Assembly (NCBI GenBank): GCA_050633585.1
Contig: JBOEGT010000036.1
Coordinates: 13,951 to 77,950, forward strand
Source of the DNA: CALKZN01 sp050633585
GTDB taxonomy: Bacteria > Pseudomonadota > Gammaproteobacteria > Arenicellales > Arenicellaceae
Direction: 5' to 3'
Length of the DNA stretch: 64,000 nt
Under the pieces are notes generated by a model that was not told the DNA's origin, ran no database searches, and saw nothing but the letters and a program-made list of their open reading frames with translations. Shown one piece after another: positions 36,814 through 45,740 of the stretch; the stretch's first letter is position 1, and every line of letters begins with the position of its first letter. The translations under genes were made by a program, and so were the position numbers.

Positions 36814-37152
36814 ATGGCAAATAGTAAAAAATATAGTTATCAAATTGAACAAGTAAAGGCGCTTTGGACGGCTCAGATCATCCGAAAAGCCAGCTCAAAA
36901 TTACTGGTCGTTAGCAAGGAAAAAGAAGGGTTTGCCACAGAATCAGAAGCTAAAGAGTGGGCGGAAAAAAATTTGGCAGAGTTTACTGCCACATTGAGTT
37001 CTAGTAACCAACGCCATGGCGAACAACGTAAAGCAAATGAAGAAGGACGCCGTCAACGATCGGTTCGCCGTTCAGAGAAAACACAACTCGAAAAGCAACA
37101 AGCGGCGGAGCAAGCACTGAGCGAGGCCGAGGATAATCGTTCCGTCGACTAA
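36814..37152 (+). CDS. DUF3622 family protein
   Basis: This is a 112-residue cytoplasmic protein. The N-terminal 60 residues (KKYSYQIEQ...WTAQIIRKASS...VVSKEKEGFATESEAKEWAE) match the DUF3622 family of marine gammaproteobacteria; the rest is a highly charged, Arg/Gln/Glu-rich probable coiled coil. Its function is unknown. Confidence 0.75.
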   Translation: MANSKKYSYQIEQVKALWTAQIIRKASSKLLVVSKEKEGFATESEAKEWAEKNLAEFTATLSSSNQRHGEQRKANEEGRRQRSVRRSEKTQLEKQQAAEQALSEAEDNRSVD

Positions 37153-37244
37153 GGGTATGGTGTCGTCATCACATGTTGAAATGTGCGACTATTAATCCAA
37201 TGACAATGGTATCGGGTATCAGAGAAGAGTGACTGATGAGTGCC

Positions 37245-37556
37245 TTATTGCGCGCTAAATTTTTGTGGGCGTAGCACTTCAATATCGCTAGTAAAAGCTA
37301 CCATGCCATAGTTTTCGTAGTAGGTGCGCTGTAAATGTTTGGTGAAGTGATCGGCAAAGCTGCTATCGCAGATAATCTCTACTCGAATATTTGAGTTTGC
37401 TTCCCAAGAACCGGCTCGTGCACCACTGCTGCCTTTGCCCTTCGCATTGCTAATGGTGTACCCCATTGCGCCGTGTTCTTCAATGTCGTCTATCAATCGA
37501 GATTCTAAGATTGATTCCGTGTAAATAGTAATCAGTTTTGTGTTTTCGTTTTTCAT
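37245..37556 (-). CDS. sbtB: PII-like protein SbtB-type
   Basis: This is a 103-residue PII-fold protein that probably binds adenine nucleotides and controls the bicarbonate transporter SbtA, encoded 12 bp upstream. The SbtB-like T-loop base GAMGYTISNAKGKGSSGARAG and the C-terminal strand YYENYGMVAFTSDIEVL are visible. Unlike cyanobacterial SbtB it has no C-terminal cysteine pair, ending EVLRPQKFSAQ, so redox control through that loop should be absent. Confidence 0.85.
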   Translation of the reverse strand: MKNENTKLITIYTESILESRLIDDIEEHGAMGYTISNAKGKGSSGARAGSWEANSNIRVEIICDSSFADHFTKHLQRTYYENYGMVAFTSDIEVLRPQKFSAQ

Positions 37557-37568
37557 GAGCGATACCTT

Positions 37569-38522
37569 TTATGAGAACAGGCTATGTGCATATTGAGAAA
37601 AGGCATGATAAACCGGAATGCCTAAAATGATATTAAACGGAAAGGTGATGCCAAGTGAAGCGCTTAATGACAAGGTTGGGTTTGCCTCTGGCACAGAGAT
37701 TCGCATGGCAGCTGGAACGGCAATGTAAGAGGCGCTAGCAAACAAGGTGGCTAAAATAGCAGTTCCACCAATGGATAAATCTAAAATAACACCGACCATT
37801 GACCCTATTGCGCCAAAGCCAAGAGGCGTCAGGATGCCAAATAAGAATAGAAAAATGCCATAACGTTTTAAACTGTTCAATTGAGTGGCTGTGATTAAGC
37901 CCATTTCGAGCAAAAATAATGCTAAAACACCTTTAAATAGGTCAAAAAATAAAGGTGAAATTGATTCAACACCGCTAGGGCCGCTGACCCAACCAATCAG
38001 CAATCCTCCAACTAATAACATGACACCACGGCCGAGCATGACTTCATGCATGACATTCGACCACTGTGTTTCTTTCGCTAAGCCTTTGGAAAGCACAATG
38101 CCGACCAAAATGGCAGGTATTTCTAACAAGACAACAAACAATGCCATGTGTTCTTCAAACACAATGTTACGAGTGTTCATATAAGCGACGGCTACTGCAA
38201 AGGTGCCCACACTAACGGAACCATAATGTGCGGCGATGGAAGCCGAGTCTGCACGATTAAACCGACCAATATGGCGTAACACTGGAAAAATGATAAATGG
38301 CAATACAAAGCCCATGCTGACAATGACAACAATTTGTGGCAATAAAATGCCAAAGGGTTGCTTGGCCAGTTCAATGCCTCCCTTCAATCCGATGGTAAGC
38401 AAAAGTAGCATGGAGATTAAGTCGTAAATTTGGCTGGGTAAGCGCAACTCAGACTTCATGACACCTGCAAATAGCCCAAATAAAAAGAACCAAATGACGG
38501 GATCAATGGCATTAAGAGACAT
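37569..38522 (-). CDS. sbtA: Sodium-dependent bicarbonate transporter SbtA
   Basis: This is an inner-membrane Na+/HCO3- symporter of the SbtA (DUF897) family, with 317 residues and about ten membrane segments in two inverted repeats. Typical segments are FLLLTIGLKGGIELAK, AAHYGSVSVGTFAVAVAY and LATLFASASYIAVPAAMRISVPEANP. It is co-transcribed with the PII-like sbtB gene. A heterotroph may use it to supply bicarbonate for carboxylation reactions; no carbon-fixation genes are seen in the window. Confidence 0.92.
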   Translation of the reverse strand: MSLNAIDPVIWFFLFGLFAGVMKSELRLPSQIYDLISMLLLLTIGLKGGIELAKQPFGILLPQIVVIVSMGFVLPFIIFPVLRHIGRFNRADSASIAAHYGSVSVGTFAVAVAYMNTRNIVFEEHMALFVVLLEIPAILVGIVLSKGLAKETQWSNVMHEVMLGRGVMLLVGGLLIGWVSGPSGVESISPLFFDLFKGVLALFLLEMGLITATQLNSLKRYGIFLFLFGILTPLGFGAIGSMVGVILDLSIGGTAILATLFASASYIAVPAAMRISVPEANPTLSLSASLGITFPFNIILGIPVYHAFSQYAHSLFS

Positions 38523-38552
38523 AGTTAAACCTGTATTATCGTGACATAAATG

Positions 38553-38579
38553 AAAGGCTCAACCACCGTTGAGCCTTTT
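38553..38579. terminator. Hairpin between terB-like gene and sbtA
   Basis: A perfect 11-bp stem, AAAGGCTCAAC (38553-38563) with its complement at 38568-38578, and CACC loop lie between the minus-strand terB-like gene and sbtA. It probably ends the terB-like transcript. Confidence 0.7.
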
Positions 38580-38612
38580 AAAACGTGATGAACTATAAAT
38601 CGTATCGATTCA

Positions 38613-39344
38613 TTAAGCTGCTACGCCTTGATCAGCTTGTTGCTCTAGGTAAGCAGGAAAACCTTTGGGAAGTTCTAAAGCAATAGCAAGGTCATTCAGA
38701 AATGCGCGTTCGCTTTGCTCGTCGACTTCGATGGCTAAGTATGCCGACAAATAAACTTCAGGTTTGTGCTCTTCATGCTCAATCGCATTGACGATGTCTT
38801 GGATGCTTATTTCTTGTGTCATTAAATCGAAAATAGCGGCTTTTTCATCGGAGCTAAGGTCCAACTTTCCAATCGCGTCAAATAAGTGTTTCTGTTCGAG
38901 TGCATCGATATGCCCATCAGCCTTAGAAGCAGCAATCATTGCCATGATGAGGGTCATATGCAAGGGCGTTGAAGCCGTTTCTGGTTCAGCTGGAGTATTG
39001 AGAGTTATCTGACTTATTTCTTGCTCAGTCACTGCTTGAGTTTGCCCCATTGCTTTGTTTTTTTGCCAATTATCATACGCTTTGTAGGCGAGTCCACCTA
39101 GCACAGCTGTGCCGCCAACTTTGGCAACACCTGCGGCCATTTTTCGAGCGGATTTACTGCTCATTAATAAAGCCATGACGCCACCCGCGGCTGCACCTCC
39201 GGCTAAGCCTCCTGGAAAAAAGCTACTCAGAGAATCTAGTAGATTCCCTTGTGTATTCTCAGAAGAGTTATTGACTTGATTGTGACTGGGTTGATCTTGA
39301 TTGTTGCTTTGAGAAAGACTAGAAAGTAAATTTTGAATATTCAT
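38613..39344 (-). CDS. TerB/DUF533-family protein (YebE-like)
   Basis: This is a 243-residue protein with an N-terminal Asn/Gln/Ser-rich stretch, a glycine/alanine-rich hydrophobic segment (about 48-90) containing SKSARKMAAGVAKVGGTAVLGGLAYKAYDNW, and a C-terminal TerB-like helical domain (ADGHIDALEQKHLFDAIGKLDLSSDEKAAI) with the acidic DGHID metal-site motif. This matches the inner-membrane DUF533 family typified by E. coli YebE. Its physiological role is poorly known. Confidence 0.85.
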   Translation of the reverse strand: MNIQNLLSSLSQSNNQDQPSHNQVNNSSENTQGNLLDSLSSFFPGGLAGGAAAGGVMALLMSSKSARKMAAGVAKVGGTAVLGGLAYKAYDNWQKNKAMGQTQAVTEQEISQITLNTPAEPETASTPLHMTLIMAMIAASKADGHIDALEQKHLFDAIGKLDLSSDEKAAIFDLMTQEISIQDIVNAIEHEEHKPEVYLSAYLAIEVDEQSERAFLNDLAIALELPKGFPAYLEQQADQGVAA

Positions 39345-39381
39345 ATTAGTGACCTAGTTTATTAGCGTTGTGATCAAAAAA

Positions 39382-39741
39382 TTAAATTGGGTTTAACTCT
39401 GGTGTGTGTAATGTACAGTTGTTTTTATCTCGCTTTTGAATGTGGCGTAAGGTAGTGCGAGAGGCTCGTTTCATTGCTTTGCGGACACTGGCGTAAATTG
39501 TAGAACTACGTTTGGTGACGATGACAGATGGAGAGTTTGCCAGTTTTACTTCGATGCAACATTCTTTGTCATTGCCTCCTTTGGGGCCGTTTATATCTTT
39601 GAGTCTGACGATGACTCGTTCAACCCGTTCTGAGCAGATAGACATAGAACGAGTCGCTTGTTGCTGAATGAATTGATGTAGCGTATTGCTCAACGTGATG
39701 TCATTTGAATGTATCAATGTTTTCAATGTTACTGCCTCCAA
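39382..39741 (-). CDS. HPF/RaiA family ribosome-associated protein
   Basis: This is a 119-residue protein of the ribosome hibernation-promoting/RaiA fold (beta-alpha-beta-beta-beta-alpha). The pattern RVERVIVRLKDINGPKGGNDKECCIEVKLAN...VTKRSSTIYASVRKAMKRASRTLRH-like is clear across residues 40-100. Such small copies outside the rpoN operon may act under stress. It lies upstream of the terB-like gene on the same strand (37-bp gap), and they may be co-transcribed. Confidence 0.8.
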   Translation of the reverse strand: MEAVTLKTLIHSNDITLSNTLHQFIQQQATRSMSICSERVERVIVRLKDINGPKGGNDKECCIEVKLANSPSVIVTKRSSTIYASVRKAMKRASRTTLRHIQKRDKNNCTLHTPELNPI

Positions 39742-39853
39742 ATAATGTAAGTACTCTTATAATATGCAGTCTTTAGCTACAATAAAATTCGAATATTTTT
39801 TAAAAATGATTCGATTAAAACTGATAAAAGCATCGAGCATTCGCTTTAGCTAT

Positions 39854-40753
39854 TTATTTGTTCAGTAGCCGATCTGCAGCAGCCAGCACACAATCTACAG
39901 CAGGATGCTTGATTTTTCGCTCGGGAGATATCCCATAATATCGATCAGAAACTTCGTTAACCCGTCCGATAATGGCTACGTCAAATTGGGCTAGCACGTC
40001 TCGCTCTACACTAGACGAAACGCAGAAAATACCACGTCCTGTTTGACCAAAAAATTTTAATAGCGCACTGTCATCAAATTCTGCAACGATGTTGGGCGCG
40101 ATATTGGCCTGAGTAAACCATGAGATGAGATTTTGGTGCTGTGCTGAGTTCCTTCCAGGCATTAAAAATGGTGCCTTGTGCAGAGAGAGAGGAAAGTTTT
40201 TTTGGTAACGTTGGCAAATGTCTTTATTGGCAAAAAAAGTGACGCCAGACTTTCCTAAATAATGACTGGCAGCACGAACACTTAAGCCAATGGGTAATGG
40301 TTGATCGGAAATAATGATATCCAACTTATTCATTGATAAATCAGCCAGAAGATTAGACAAGTTTCCTTCATGGCACTCTAGGACAAACTGGTCTTGTAAA
40401 TCAAAACAGTTATTGAGCATTTCAAACACCATGACCTTTGGAATAGCGTCGACAATTCCAACATTGAAATTAGCGACTTTGCCAGTCTCCTTGGCCGTGA
40501 GTGTACGAGATAGTTCATGGCCTAAATGAAAAATATCTTCGGCATAGCTAAGTGCAACTTGGCCCAGTTTATTCGGTTCTAATCGTTTACCTTGCCGCTC
40601 AAATAACGGTGAGCCTATATAGTCTTCGAAGGTGGCTAATTGCCCACTAACCGTTTGAGGTGTGACATTTAAGGATTTAGCTGCTCGCGTTACACTGCCT
40701 TCATTGGCAACCGCATAGAAATACTGTAAATGATTGAAATTTAATTGTTTCAT
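39854..40753 (-). CDS. LysR-family regulator, NhaR-like
   Basis: This is a 299-residue LysR regulator. The N-terminal winged helix reads LNFNHLQYFYAVANEGSVTRAAKSLNVTPQTVSGQLATFEDYIG in overlapping parts, and the effector domain follows from about residue 90. The sequence resembles NhaR, the Na+-responsive activator of Na+/H+ antiporter genes. No nhaA lies beside it. A gene to its left on the same strand encodes an HPF-like protein. The assignment to NhaR itself is tentative. Confidence 0.85.
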   Translation of the reverse strand: MKQLNFNHLQYFYAVANEGSVTRAAKSLNVTPQTVSGQLATFEDYIGSPLFERQGKRLEPNKLGQVALSYAEDIFHLGHELSRTLTAKETGKVANFNVGIVDAIPKVMVFEMLNNCFDLQDQFVLECHEGNLSNLLADLSMNKLDIIISDQPLPIGLSVRAASHYLGKSGVTFFANKDICQRYQKNFPLSLHKAPFLMPGRNSAQHQNLISWFTQANIAPNIVAEFDDSALLKFFGQTGRGIFCVSSSVERDVLAQFDVAIIGRVNEVSDRYYGISPERKIKHPAVDCVLAAADRLLNK

Positions 40754-40895
40754 AAATAGTTGTCTTATTTTCGATTAAAACTGATTATGAATAGATTTTA
40801 TTCGGAAGAATGTGAAGTTTATGTTTCTCACGTTGTAAGACCTTCCCCGGTATAATCTTAAATAAGGATATAAATGAGGCAGAGTAAATAGTCAT

Positions 40896-41552
40896 ATGAA
40901 TAAGCAAACGAGACATGGCCTTGTACTCGACCGGTGGGAGTCGTTTGTTGATGCTGATGCTTCTTTTTCAATATTGCCAGATGGTTGTCGAGACTTGATT
41001 GTTAAAACCGATCAGACCTGCCAACAGCCTTATTGGTTCATTTCGCCATATTTCCATACTGCTAAGACTGTTAACCTTAGTGCGGGCAGCTCTTCCAAAG
41101 GCTATCGATTGACGGCGGGTGCTACGATTGACAGCGCTAAATTATTAAGCTTGACGAGCAGTTCCTTCTCCGATGATTGTGTTGAAAATTTTATTGAGGA
41201 ATGTGTTTTTATTTCTGACAACCTTCGTGAGGTTTTGGCATATATTTCGGTGTGTCCAAACCCAGTGAATAGTGTGGCGAAAGAGCTTGGTGTGAGCACA
41301 AGAACGCTACAACGATTAGTGGAAAAACAGACAGGTCTTACGCCAAGTCATTGGATCCGGTTGAGCCGAATACGAACAGCTGGTCGTTGTATCGCTTTAG
41401 GTCATCCATTCATAGAGGTTGCTGCTGCATCTGGTTTTGCCGATCAATCTCATTTAACACGCGAATGTGTTCATTGGTTTGGGCTCAGCCCGACTCAATT
41501 GCTGCGTCGGACTGATCTAAAAGAACAATTATTCGTTACAGCGTATTCTTGA
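40896..41552 (+). CDS. AraC-family transcriptional regulator
   Basis: This is a 218-residue regulator. The C-terminal double helix-turn-helix (about 115-205) includes VNSVAKELGVSTRTLQRLVEKQTGLTP and FIEVAAASGFADQSHLTREC. The N-terminal 100 residues resemble the DUF6597-type sensor domain (SILPDGCRDLIVKTD). It overlaps the convergent VOC gene by 17 bp. Its target is unknown. Confidence 0.88.
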   Translation: MNKQTRHGLVLDRWESFVDADASFSILPDGCRDLIVKTDQTCQQPYWFISPYFHTAKTVNLSAGSSSKGYRLTAGATIDSAKLLSLTSSSFSDDCVENFIEECVFISDNLREVLAYISVCPNPVNSVAKELGVSTRTLQRLVEKQTGLTPSHWIRLSRIRTAGRCIALGHPFIEVAAASGFADQSHLTRECVHWFGLSPTQLLRRTDLKEQLFVTAYS

Positions 41553-41925
41553 TAGGGCTACAAATTTCAATGAGAAAACCATTGAAATCACTGACATAGC
41601 TAACCGTTTGCCCCCATGGCATATCAGTCATGTTTTGTTCTAATAGTGCGCCTGCATTCATCGCCTTTTTGAGGGCTTTTTCAACATGATTCGTTTCGAA
41701 GGCAATTTCAAACACAGGTCTTTTAGCGTGTGCTTTTTGAGCTGATTTGCCGAGTTGATTCATCAAGGAGATTGAACTAAACGCTAATTTTGTTTCACCG
41801 GTAGATAATTCTCCGTAGTCGTTAGATTCATGTAGCATTGCTGTTTTTAGGCCAAAAGCCTGTTCATAAAAGGCGAGTGTTTTTGGGACATCTTCAACAT
41901 ATAAAATGGTGTATCGTAATTTCAT
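41536..41925 (-). CDS. VOC (glyoxalase/bleomycin-resistance fold) family protein
   Basis: This is a 129-residue VOC metalloenzyme-fold protein. YTILYVEDVPKTLAFYEQAFGLKTAM is the first module and PVFEIAFETNHVEKALKKAMNAGA...PWGQTVSYVSDFNGFLIEIC the second. The substrate is unknown. Its 3' end overlaps the araC-type gene on the other strand. Confidence 0.88.
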   Translation of the reverse strand: MKLRYTILYVEDVPKTLAFYEQAFGLKTAMLHESNDYGELSTGETKLAFSSISLMNQLGKSAQKAHAKRPVFEIAFETNHVEKALKKAMNAGALLEQNMTDMPWGQTVSYVSDFNGFLIEICSPIKNTL

Positions 41926-42022
41926 GAGCTGTTCTTTTCATTCATTGGGTGTTCCTATTATCCCTAGATAAAAAACCTTGTCTTGAAGATATGCGACAAA
42001 TTGATAGACGTGATGAGTAACA

Positions 42023-42050
42023 AAAAACGCAGCGTGATCGCTGCGTTTTT
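42023..42050. terminator. Bidirectional terminator
   Basis: A perfect 12-bp stem, AAAAACGCAGCG (42023-42034) with its complement at 42039-42050, and TGAT loop have A and T runs on both sides. It serves the minus-strand phosphodiesterase gene that ends at 42079. Confidence 0.9.
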
Positions 42051-42078
42051 AAATTAAGCTCATCCGTCAATGACTGAT

Positions 42079-43314
42079 TTATTTGATACCCATACAATTC
42101 GCGTAATAAGTGGTTGTTGCAGGCCAGTCAGAAAAAATCCCTATCACACCCACTTCTTTTGCTAATACGTCTATTAGGTTAAATACATCGCCATCGTTGT
42201 TTGTAATGTCGTTAGTGGTTTGATAATACCAGCCACCGCCATTATTTAGTGCGCCGGAACGTTCGACAGTCCATGTAATGATGTTCAAGCCTGCTTGCTT
42301 AGCCAGTTTGGTATAGTCAGAAATACCTATTTTTCCTGAGTCATTTTTGACCAGTGCAAACATCGGTGGGGCAATAATTCGCACACCGGATCTATAAAGG
42401 TTTTCAAAATCTTTCGCGTTGGCTTTAAACGTATCATCTTTATAAACACGGTTATCTAAGTAGACCGCTTGTTGGCCAAACGCAGGTTCTTCATGAAGCC
42501 AGTATAGAATATCTTCAAGGTTAAATGACTGTGCCCAAACATCTTGCGGGTTGACACCGGCTGCTTTATATTCGTCAATCATTTGTTGGGCGTAGTCGGC
42601 TTGGCTATAGCGACCTTTATAAGGCATCTTGACGCTTGGTGACTTTAACTCCGGAGTGAATTTTACGCCGAGTTCCTTAAACAATTTGATGCTTTCAGCA
42701 TGCGTCATTAAAGTGCCCCTCGTTGCATATAAATCCGTACGAAAACCTGCCGTCGCATTCATATATTCTTCAATGGTAGTCGCATCAGGGTTAAAGGCAT
42801 CCATCTTACCGGTTAATGTTTTGAACTCTGCTAAGGTAATATCACTGGTTCGGCATTCAGCATTCGCTTTTGTTCCTTTCGAAGGGTTTGCTGGAGTAAA
42901 AGGTGTAGTACATTTTTTTGCGAGAGGCGTCTCTAAAATATTGGTAGTTGTGTGTAAATCAGCTTGCGAATGCCGACAAACAAGTTGTCGATCTTTGGTG
43001 AAAGTGACATCACACTCTAAGATCCCTGCACCCATTCTGGCAGCAGCAATATAAGACTCACGTGTATGCTCCGGGAATTGCAAAGCGGCGCCACGATGCC
43101 CAATGGAAAAATCACTTTTTTGAAAGTTGTTCGATTTACATTGGCTGAGTTTGTTTTTTAAAGGGCCTTCATCCATGTCATCGACAAGAAAAAATGGGCG
43201 AGGGCCGAGTTGTGCCAATGTGTCGGCTTTACTGTCAGCGACAACTAAAACAGTGTTAATCGCAGCGGCGCTAAATAAGGCGATAACTAATGTCGCACGA
43301 CGATAGAAATTCAT
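42079..43314 (-). CDS. Glycerophosphodiester phosphodiesterase family protein (exported)
   Basis: This is an exported 411-residue enzyme that hydrolyses glycerophosphodiesters to sn-glycerol 3-phosphate and alcohol. Signal peptide residues 1-27 are followed by the GDPD barrel: IGHRGAALQFPEHT with H73/R74, ILECDVTFTKD with metal ligands E100 and D102, and the second catalytic histidine at H115 in VCRHSQADL. The C-terminal half has FTPELKSPS and NIITWTVERSG. A cysteine lies near the end (YYANCMGIK). It is monocistronic with a terminator downstream. Confidence 0.93.
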   Translation of the reverse strand: MNFYRRATLVIALFSAAAINTVLVVADSKADTLAQLGPRPFFLVDDMDEGPLKNKLSQCKSNNFQKSDFSIGHRGAALQFPEHTRESYIAAARMGAGILECDVTFTKDRQLVCRHSQADLHTTTNILETPLAKKCTTPFTPANPSKGTKANAECRTSDITLAEFKTLTGKMDAFNPDATTIEEYMNATAGFRTDLYATRGTLMTHAESIKLFKELGVKFTPELKSPSVKMPYKGRYSQADYAQQMIDEYKAAGVNPQDVWAQSFNLEDILYWLHEEPAFGQQAVYLDNRVYKDDTFKANAKDFENLYRSGVRIIAPPMFALVKNDSGKIGISDYTKLAKQAGLNIITWTVERSGALNNGGGWYYQTTNDITNNDGDVFNLIDVLAKEVGVIGIFSDWPATTTYYANCMGIK

Positions 43315-43708
43315 AAGATATCTCCATTCGGAAAGTATTGATTTTTATGGATAAGATCTTATAGGTTTTGTATGACGATTTAATTTCAAGTGCACAAAAT
43401 TTTTTTTACGATATTCTTTTTATGTGTTCAAAAAAACCTAATTTTGCATTTTCTAAAAAATTATGGAAGACTAGTATGTTCTTCACATGAAACATATGTA
43501 CGATTTTAGAGTGAATACCTAATGCGTTGCGTAGTGTTGTTGAACGGCCTAGAGTGTAGGCACGGAGTATGGAGTAAAAAGTTTAACGAAAGGTAAGCAG
43601 TGGATGTCGGAAGTAATGAAGTAAATATAAAACCTTAAAAATTACGCAAAACGTTTTCAGGCGTCGTCTTGTTGACGCTATCAATAATAAAATGAATAAA
43701 GGTGCGTA
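43315..43708. other. AT-rich intergenic region without recognised gene
   Basis: This is a 394-bp gap between the divergent phosphodiesterase and orphan dctP genes. It is AT-rich and presumably holds both promoters. I see no operator of the TGGT-N3-ACCA type and no RNA structure I can name. Confidence 0.6.
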
Positions 43709-44773
43709 ATGAAAACTTTCCAAAGGCTTATTCTAGCCGTCGTTCTGTCCATATTTTCTATTAATGCCGCGAATGCAAAAGCTGTTAAATGGCGTATAGC
43801 TCAATCTTGGCCTAAAGATTTTCCTCTGTTTAGCGAAGTCGTGACGAATATGGTCAAGGACGTTGACATATTAACTAACGGAGAATTTCAAATAGAAATT
43901 GTCACAAAAGAGCAGCACAAAGGTGCTTTGAAGGTCTTTGATTGGGTCAAAGACGGTGAATATGAAATGGCTCATACATCATCTCACTATTGGACCTCGA
44001 AGGACTTCAATACCGCTTTTTTTACGGCCGTTCCGATGGGCATGATCACCAGTGAAAAGCATGCATGGTTTCACTATGGTGGTGGCATGGAATTGATGCA
44101 AAAAGTTTACGGTAAATATAATTTGCTTTCTTATCCAGGGGGGAATTCTGGTAATCAAATGGGAGGCTGGTTTACTCGAGAGGTAACTGCGTTATCTGAC
44201 ATAAAAAATATGAGAATGAGGGTGCCTGGTTTAGGCGGACAAGTGCTGAAAAAACTGGGGGCTAACATCTTAAAAATTCCGGGTGGTGAATTGTATGCAG
44301 CGATGCGAGATGGAAAATTGGACTCAATGGAATTCGTCGGACCGGCTTTAGATTATGAAAGAAAATATCATGAAGTCGCCGATTTTTACTATACCGGTTG
44401 GCATTCACCGGGTGCTGAGCTGCAATTTTTAGTCAATAAAGACAAATTTGAAACCTTATCACCTCAATTTCAAGCAGTGCTAAAAATAGCGATGAGCCAG
44501 GCTGCTTATACAATGAATGTTCAAACGTATCATCAGAATGCAGAAAATTTGGAGACTATTTTAAAAGATCATCCGAATGTAAAAATACGTGCTTTCCCAC
44601 GACGCGTATACCGTGCATTTGGAGCTGCTATGGATGAAATTCTCAATGAGAAAGCGGAGTCTGGTGATGAGCTAACCAAAGAGATTATTGATTCTAGAAA
44701 AAACTATTTAACTAAGATTCGTCAGTGGACCAGAATTTCGGATCAAGCGTTTTTAAACAACGTGCTCCAGTAA
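43709..44773 (+). CDS. Orphan TRAP substrate-binding protein, DctP family
   Basis: This is a periplasmic binding protein of 354 residues with signal peptide residues 1-23 (ending NANA). The binding motif reads MRMRVPGLGGQ, EFVGPALD replaces the usual EWVGP, and YYTGWHSPGAELQF replaces GWHEPATEL, so the pocket probably differs from the other four copies. No dctQM is near; a terminator follows. It must borrow membrane subunits from elsewhere if it serves transport. Confidence 0.92.
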   Translation: MKTFQRLILAVVLSIFSINAANAKAVKWRIAQSWPKDFPLFSEVVTNMVKDVDILTNGEFQIEIVTKEQHKGALKVFDWVKDGEYEMAHTSSHYWTSKDFNTAFFTAVPMGMITSEKHAWFHYGGGMELMQKVYGKYNLLSYPGGNSGNQMGGWFTREVTALSDIKNMRMRVPGLGGQVLKKLGANILKIPGGELYAAMRDGKLDSMEFVGPALDYERKYHEVADFYYTGWHSPGAELQFLVNKDKFETLSPQFQAVLKIAMSQAAYTMNVQTYHQNAENLETILKDHPNVKIRAFPRRVYRAFGAAMDEILNEKAESGDELTKEIIDSRKNYLTKIRQWTRISDQAFLNNVLQ

Positions 44774-44792
44774 TTCTGGTTTTTGAAACAAG

Positions 44793-44824
44793 CGAGGTAT
44801 TCACGTTGGTGAATACCTCGTTTC
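44793..44824 (+). terminator. Rho-independent terminator after orphan dctP
   Basis: A perfect 12-bp stem, CGAGGTATTCAC (44793-44804) with its complement at 44809-44820, and GTTG loop are followed by TTTC. Confidence 0.85.
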
Positions 44825-44859
44825 TTTCTATACATCGAGTTGTATACAGGGGGAAAGTG

Positions 44860-45393
44860 CTAAATGCTGGTTTGTTTCTTCTCTAGAAAACTACGAATCA
44901 CTAACCATTCTTCGTTTTCTCGCTTCATTTCTAACTTAAAAGCGTTATCAGTGTTACCCACCGCCATGTAAACCAACGCAGTGTTGTTTGATAACAAATC
45001 ACTGTCAATCACCTGAAAGTTGATTCTTTTCATGTGGCTTGGCTGATCACTGTTATTTAATTGAATTAAAAAGGCAAACAATTCTTTTTTAGACATTGCC
45101 TTTAATTCTTCTGGGCTTGCATAAATGCCGGCACTGGCCAGAAATGTGAATGGGTGGCCTTCTTTTTCAGCTTGATTCAAGTCGGATAAGAAGTCATTGT
45201 TCAATGAGTCGATTGCTTCAGGGTGAATGGTTGACAGAACTTCATCCATGTTTGTCGAAAATAAAGCCACAATATAGCGTAGTGCATTATTTTCAGCGGA
45301 TTCGGTTTGCTCCGTGGCAAATGAGGTGCTGGTGAGACTAATGAGGATACTGCAAAGGGTTGCAATTTTTAAAAAGTGTTTGAATATGTACAT
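44860..45393 (-). CDS. Exported protein of unknown function
   Basis: This 177-residue protein has a signal peptide (residues 1-26, ending SFA). The mature part is an alpha+beta domain of the size of NTF2/DUF4878-type folds (for example NDAFKLEMKRENEEWLVIRSF near the end), but I do not recognise the family firmly. It is monocistronic on the minus strand. Confidence 0.7.
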   Translation of the reverse strand: MYIFKHFLKIATLCSILISLTSTSFATEQTESAENNALRYIVALFSTNMDEVLSTIHPEAIDSLNNDFLSDLNQAEKEGHPFTFLASAGIYASPEELKAMSKKELFAFLIQLNNSDQPSHMKRINFQVIDSDLLSNNTALVYMAVGNTDNAFKLEMKRENEEWLVIRSFLEKKQTSI

Positions 45394-45740
45394 CGTTCTA
45401 TTACCTTAAATTCTGCTAAATACGTCGCTTAGCGTTAAAAATTACGAGTAGAGAATGAAATTTATACTCGCCTTGATGGTGTTTGTCAACTCATACATAT
45501 GAGCTGTATGTGTGATAACTGTAAACGATTTTTCGCTCTTTGACTGTAAACGATTGTGTCTTTTGCCTTTCTAACTAACGATGTTGAGTGCTTAGAATGG
45601 CGTGGTTAAGGCCTATTTCGACACATCCAATGCTCAAAATATTACATGTAGAAATAGGCTGTTAGGGTGGCCTCAAGAATAGATAACTGATCAAAGATCT
45701 TGAATATTAGTGTTTAATCACCAAGGCAAACCTTAGAAAC
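45394..45740. repeat. Intergenic region with direct and inverted repeats
   Basis: This 347-bp gap carries a 13-bp direct repeat, ACTGTAAACGATT (45518-45530 and 45543-45555, 25-bp period). It also holds a 6-bp inverted repeat, CATACA/TGTATG (45492-45510), and a 9-bp stem, GCCTATTTC (45611-45619) with GAAATAGGC (45651-45659). The last may end the rtcB-locus transcript; the direct repeat looks like a regulator site. Confidence 0.5.

Noticed and set aside
42629..43054. 141-codon plus-strand open frame
   Set aside because: It is antisense to the glycerophosphodiester phosphodiesterase gene, whose catalytic residues are all present in the other strand.
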